The translations under genes were made by a program, and so were the position numbers. 22,924 bases of DNA, from positions 1 through 22,924 of the forward strand of contig JAJQDK010000061.1 of assembly GCA_021202245.1 (NCBI GenBank). The letters run 5' to 3'. The notes beneath the pieces were generated by a model, which was not told where the DNA came from, made no database searches, and saw only the letters and a list, made by a program, of their open reading frames with translations. Source of the DNA: Clostridiales bacterium. GTDB taxonomy: Bacteria; Bacillota; Clostridia; Oscillospirales; Acutalibacteraceae. Below, piece after piece: positions 22,048 to 22,924 of the stretch; positions within the stretch are counted from its first letter, which is position 1, and every line of letters begins with the position of its first letter.

Positions 22048-22924
22048 ATGAAATATATGTCTGCCGAACAAACCGCAGAAAAACAGGAAACTCCCCAACG
22101 AGAAGCGGTTATTTTCTCAGAAAACAGAATTGATAATTTTAAGGTTATTGGCAATATGCGTAGTATTTCGACGAAGGCTAAGCCGTTCTTAAAATGGGCA
22201 GGTGGCAAAGGTCAACTTTTATCAGAGATAGAAAAGTATTATCCATTTGAAGAAGGAAAAGTCACTAAATACGCTGAGCCATTTGTCGGCGGCGGTGCTG
22301 TACTTTTTGATGTATTAAGCAAGTATGACTTGAACGAAGTATATATCAGTGACATTAACGCTGAGCTTATAAATACATATCGCATTATCCGTGATGATAT
22401 AGATGAACTTATTACTTTATTGCAAACTATACAAAGTGAATTTCTCCCTAAAAACACAGAGCAGCGTAAAGTTTATTATCTTTCAAAGCGTGTGCGTTTC
22501 AATGATTTAAAAGTTAACGGCAATGAAAGCGTAAATATAGAGAAAGCCGCACTTATGATTTTCCTTAACAAGACTTGTTTTAACGGACTGTTTCGTGTGA
22601 ACAAAAAAGGTTTATTTAACGTACCTATGGGGTCTTACAAAAAACCGTTAATTTGTGATGAAGATAATTTACGTGCAGTTTCGGAAAAACTCCAAAAAGT
22701 AATAATTGTTTGCGGTGATTACAGAGAGTCCGCTGACTTTATTGATAAAAATACCTTTGTTTATTTTGACCCTCCGTACCGACCTATTACCGATACCGCA
22801 AACTTTACTGCGTATACAGAAAATCTTTTTAACGATGAAGAACAAATTGAACTTGCAAAATTTGCTGATGAGATGCACAAAAAAGGGGCAATGGTTGTAA
22901 TCAGCAACTCCGATCCCATAAACG
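22048..22924 (+). CDS. Dam-type DNA adenine-N6 methyltransferase (3' end beyond window)
   Basis: The first 292 codons of a D12-class (alpha) adenine methyltransferase, with no stop before the window ends. ACGGAGG lies 7 nt before the ATG. The S-adenosylmethionine-binding region has FLKWAGGKGQLL (47-58) and EPFVGGGAVLFDVL (77-90). The catalytic motif is DPPY (241-244), preceded by TFVYF, and LNKTCFNGLFRVN (173-185) is typical of the family. About 44 polar residues precede the usual FLKWAGGK start; M37 is an alternative start with a weaker site. It probably protects the host from the HNH enzyme encoded just upstream. Confidence 0.9.
   Translation, partial: MKYMSAEQTAEKQETPQREAVIFSENRIDNFKVIGNMRSISTKAKPFLKWAGGKGQLLSEIEKYYPFEEGKVTKYAEPFVGGGAVLFDVLSKYDLNEVYISDINAELINTYRIIRDDIDELITLLQTIQSEFLPKNTEQRKVYYLSKRVRFNDLKVNGNESVNIEKAALMIFLNKTCFNGLFRVNKKGLFNVPMGSYKKPLICDEDNLRAVSEKLQKVIIVCGDYRESADFIDKNTFVYFDPPYRPITDTANFTAYTENLFNDEEQIELAKFADEMHKKGAMVVISNSDPIN

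Overview
The window looks like a chromosomal segment of a low-to-moderate GC, gut-type clostridial anaerobe in the Ruminococcaceae/Oscillospiraceae range. The evidence is a secreted AmyE-like alpha-amylase ending in a Thr/Glu linker and a type I dockerin (the layout of starch-degrading Ruminococcus, such as the R. bromii amylosome), strong AGGAGG ribosome binding sites, TTGACA/TATAAT promoters, and clostridial-type purine and polyamine genes. The species assignment is inference.

Layout: (1) 1-1029 holds a decayed lipoprotein gene at the left edge, a structured non-coding stretch and a small four-helix membrane protein of unknown function. (2) 1172-5611 holds a convergent pair of GH13 genes: a cytoplasmic amylase-family enzyme with a C-terminal DUF1653-like domain, and the secreted dockerin amylase with a starch-binding module. 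Together they suggest extracellular starch attack followed by intracellular oligosaccharide processing. (3) 5792-10296 is a polyamine ABC transporter operon, potA-potB-potC-potD, tightly packed and preceded by a ~250-nt leader with a strong intrinsic terminator (candidate attenuator). (4) 10336-12058 is a two-gene Wzm/Wzt (TagG/TagH) type polysaccharide exporter whose ATPase lacks the switch histidine. (5) 12137-14043 is a small accessory island between two convergent tRNA-Leu genes (CAG on +, CAA on -). It carries a 90-bp direct repeat of the tRNA 3' end plus its terminator, a 5'-truncated MuF-type phage protein with a toxin-like C-terminus, a small presumptive immunity gene, and two small phage-like genes. 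(6) 14174-20912 is a purine operon, purC-purF-purB-purA-guaA, in which purC has a frameshift. (7) 20913-22924 is an AT-richer accessory region that begins exactly at the guaA stop and carries a small coupled ORF, an HNH endonuclease and a Dam-type adenine methyltransferase cut by the window end; it is probably a restriction-modification island inserted at the guaA 3' end.

Housekeeping blocks (purine synthesis, polyamine uptake, starch use) therefore alternate with mobile-DNA scars at tRNA-Leu and guaA. The most unusual points are the duplicated tRNA-Leu terminator element with a compensatory base-pair change and an inverted copy of the tRNA T-arm, the phage-derived toxin/immunity remnant beside it, the attenuator-like pot leader, and three lesions in otherwise standard genes (lipoprotein, exporter ATPase, purC).
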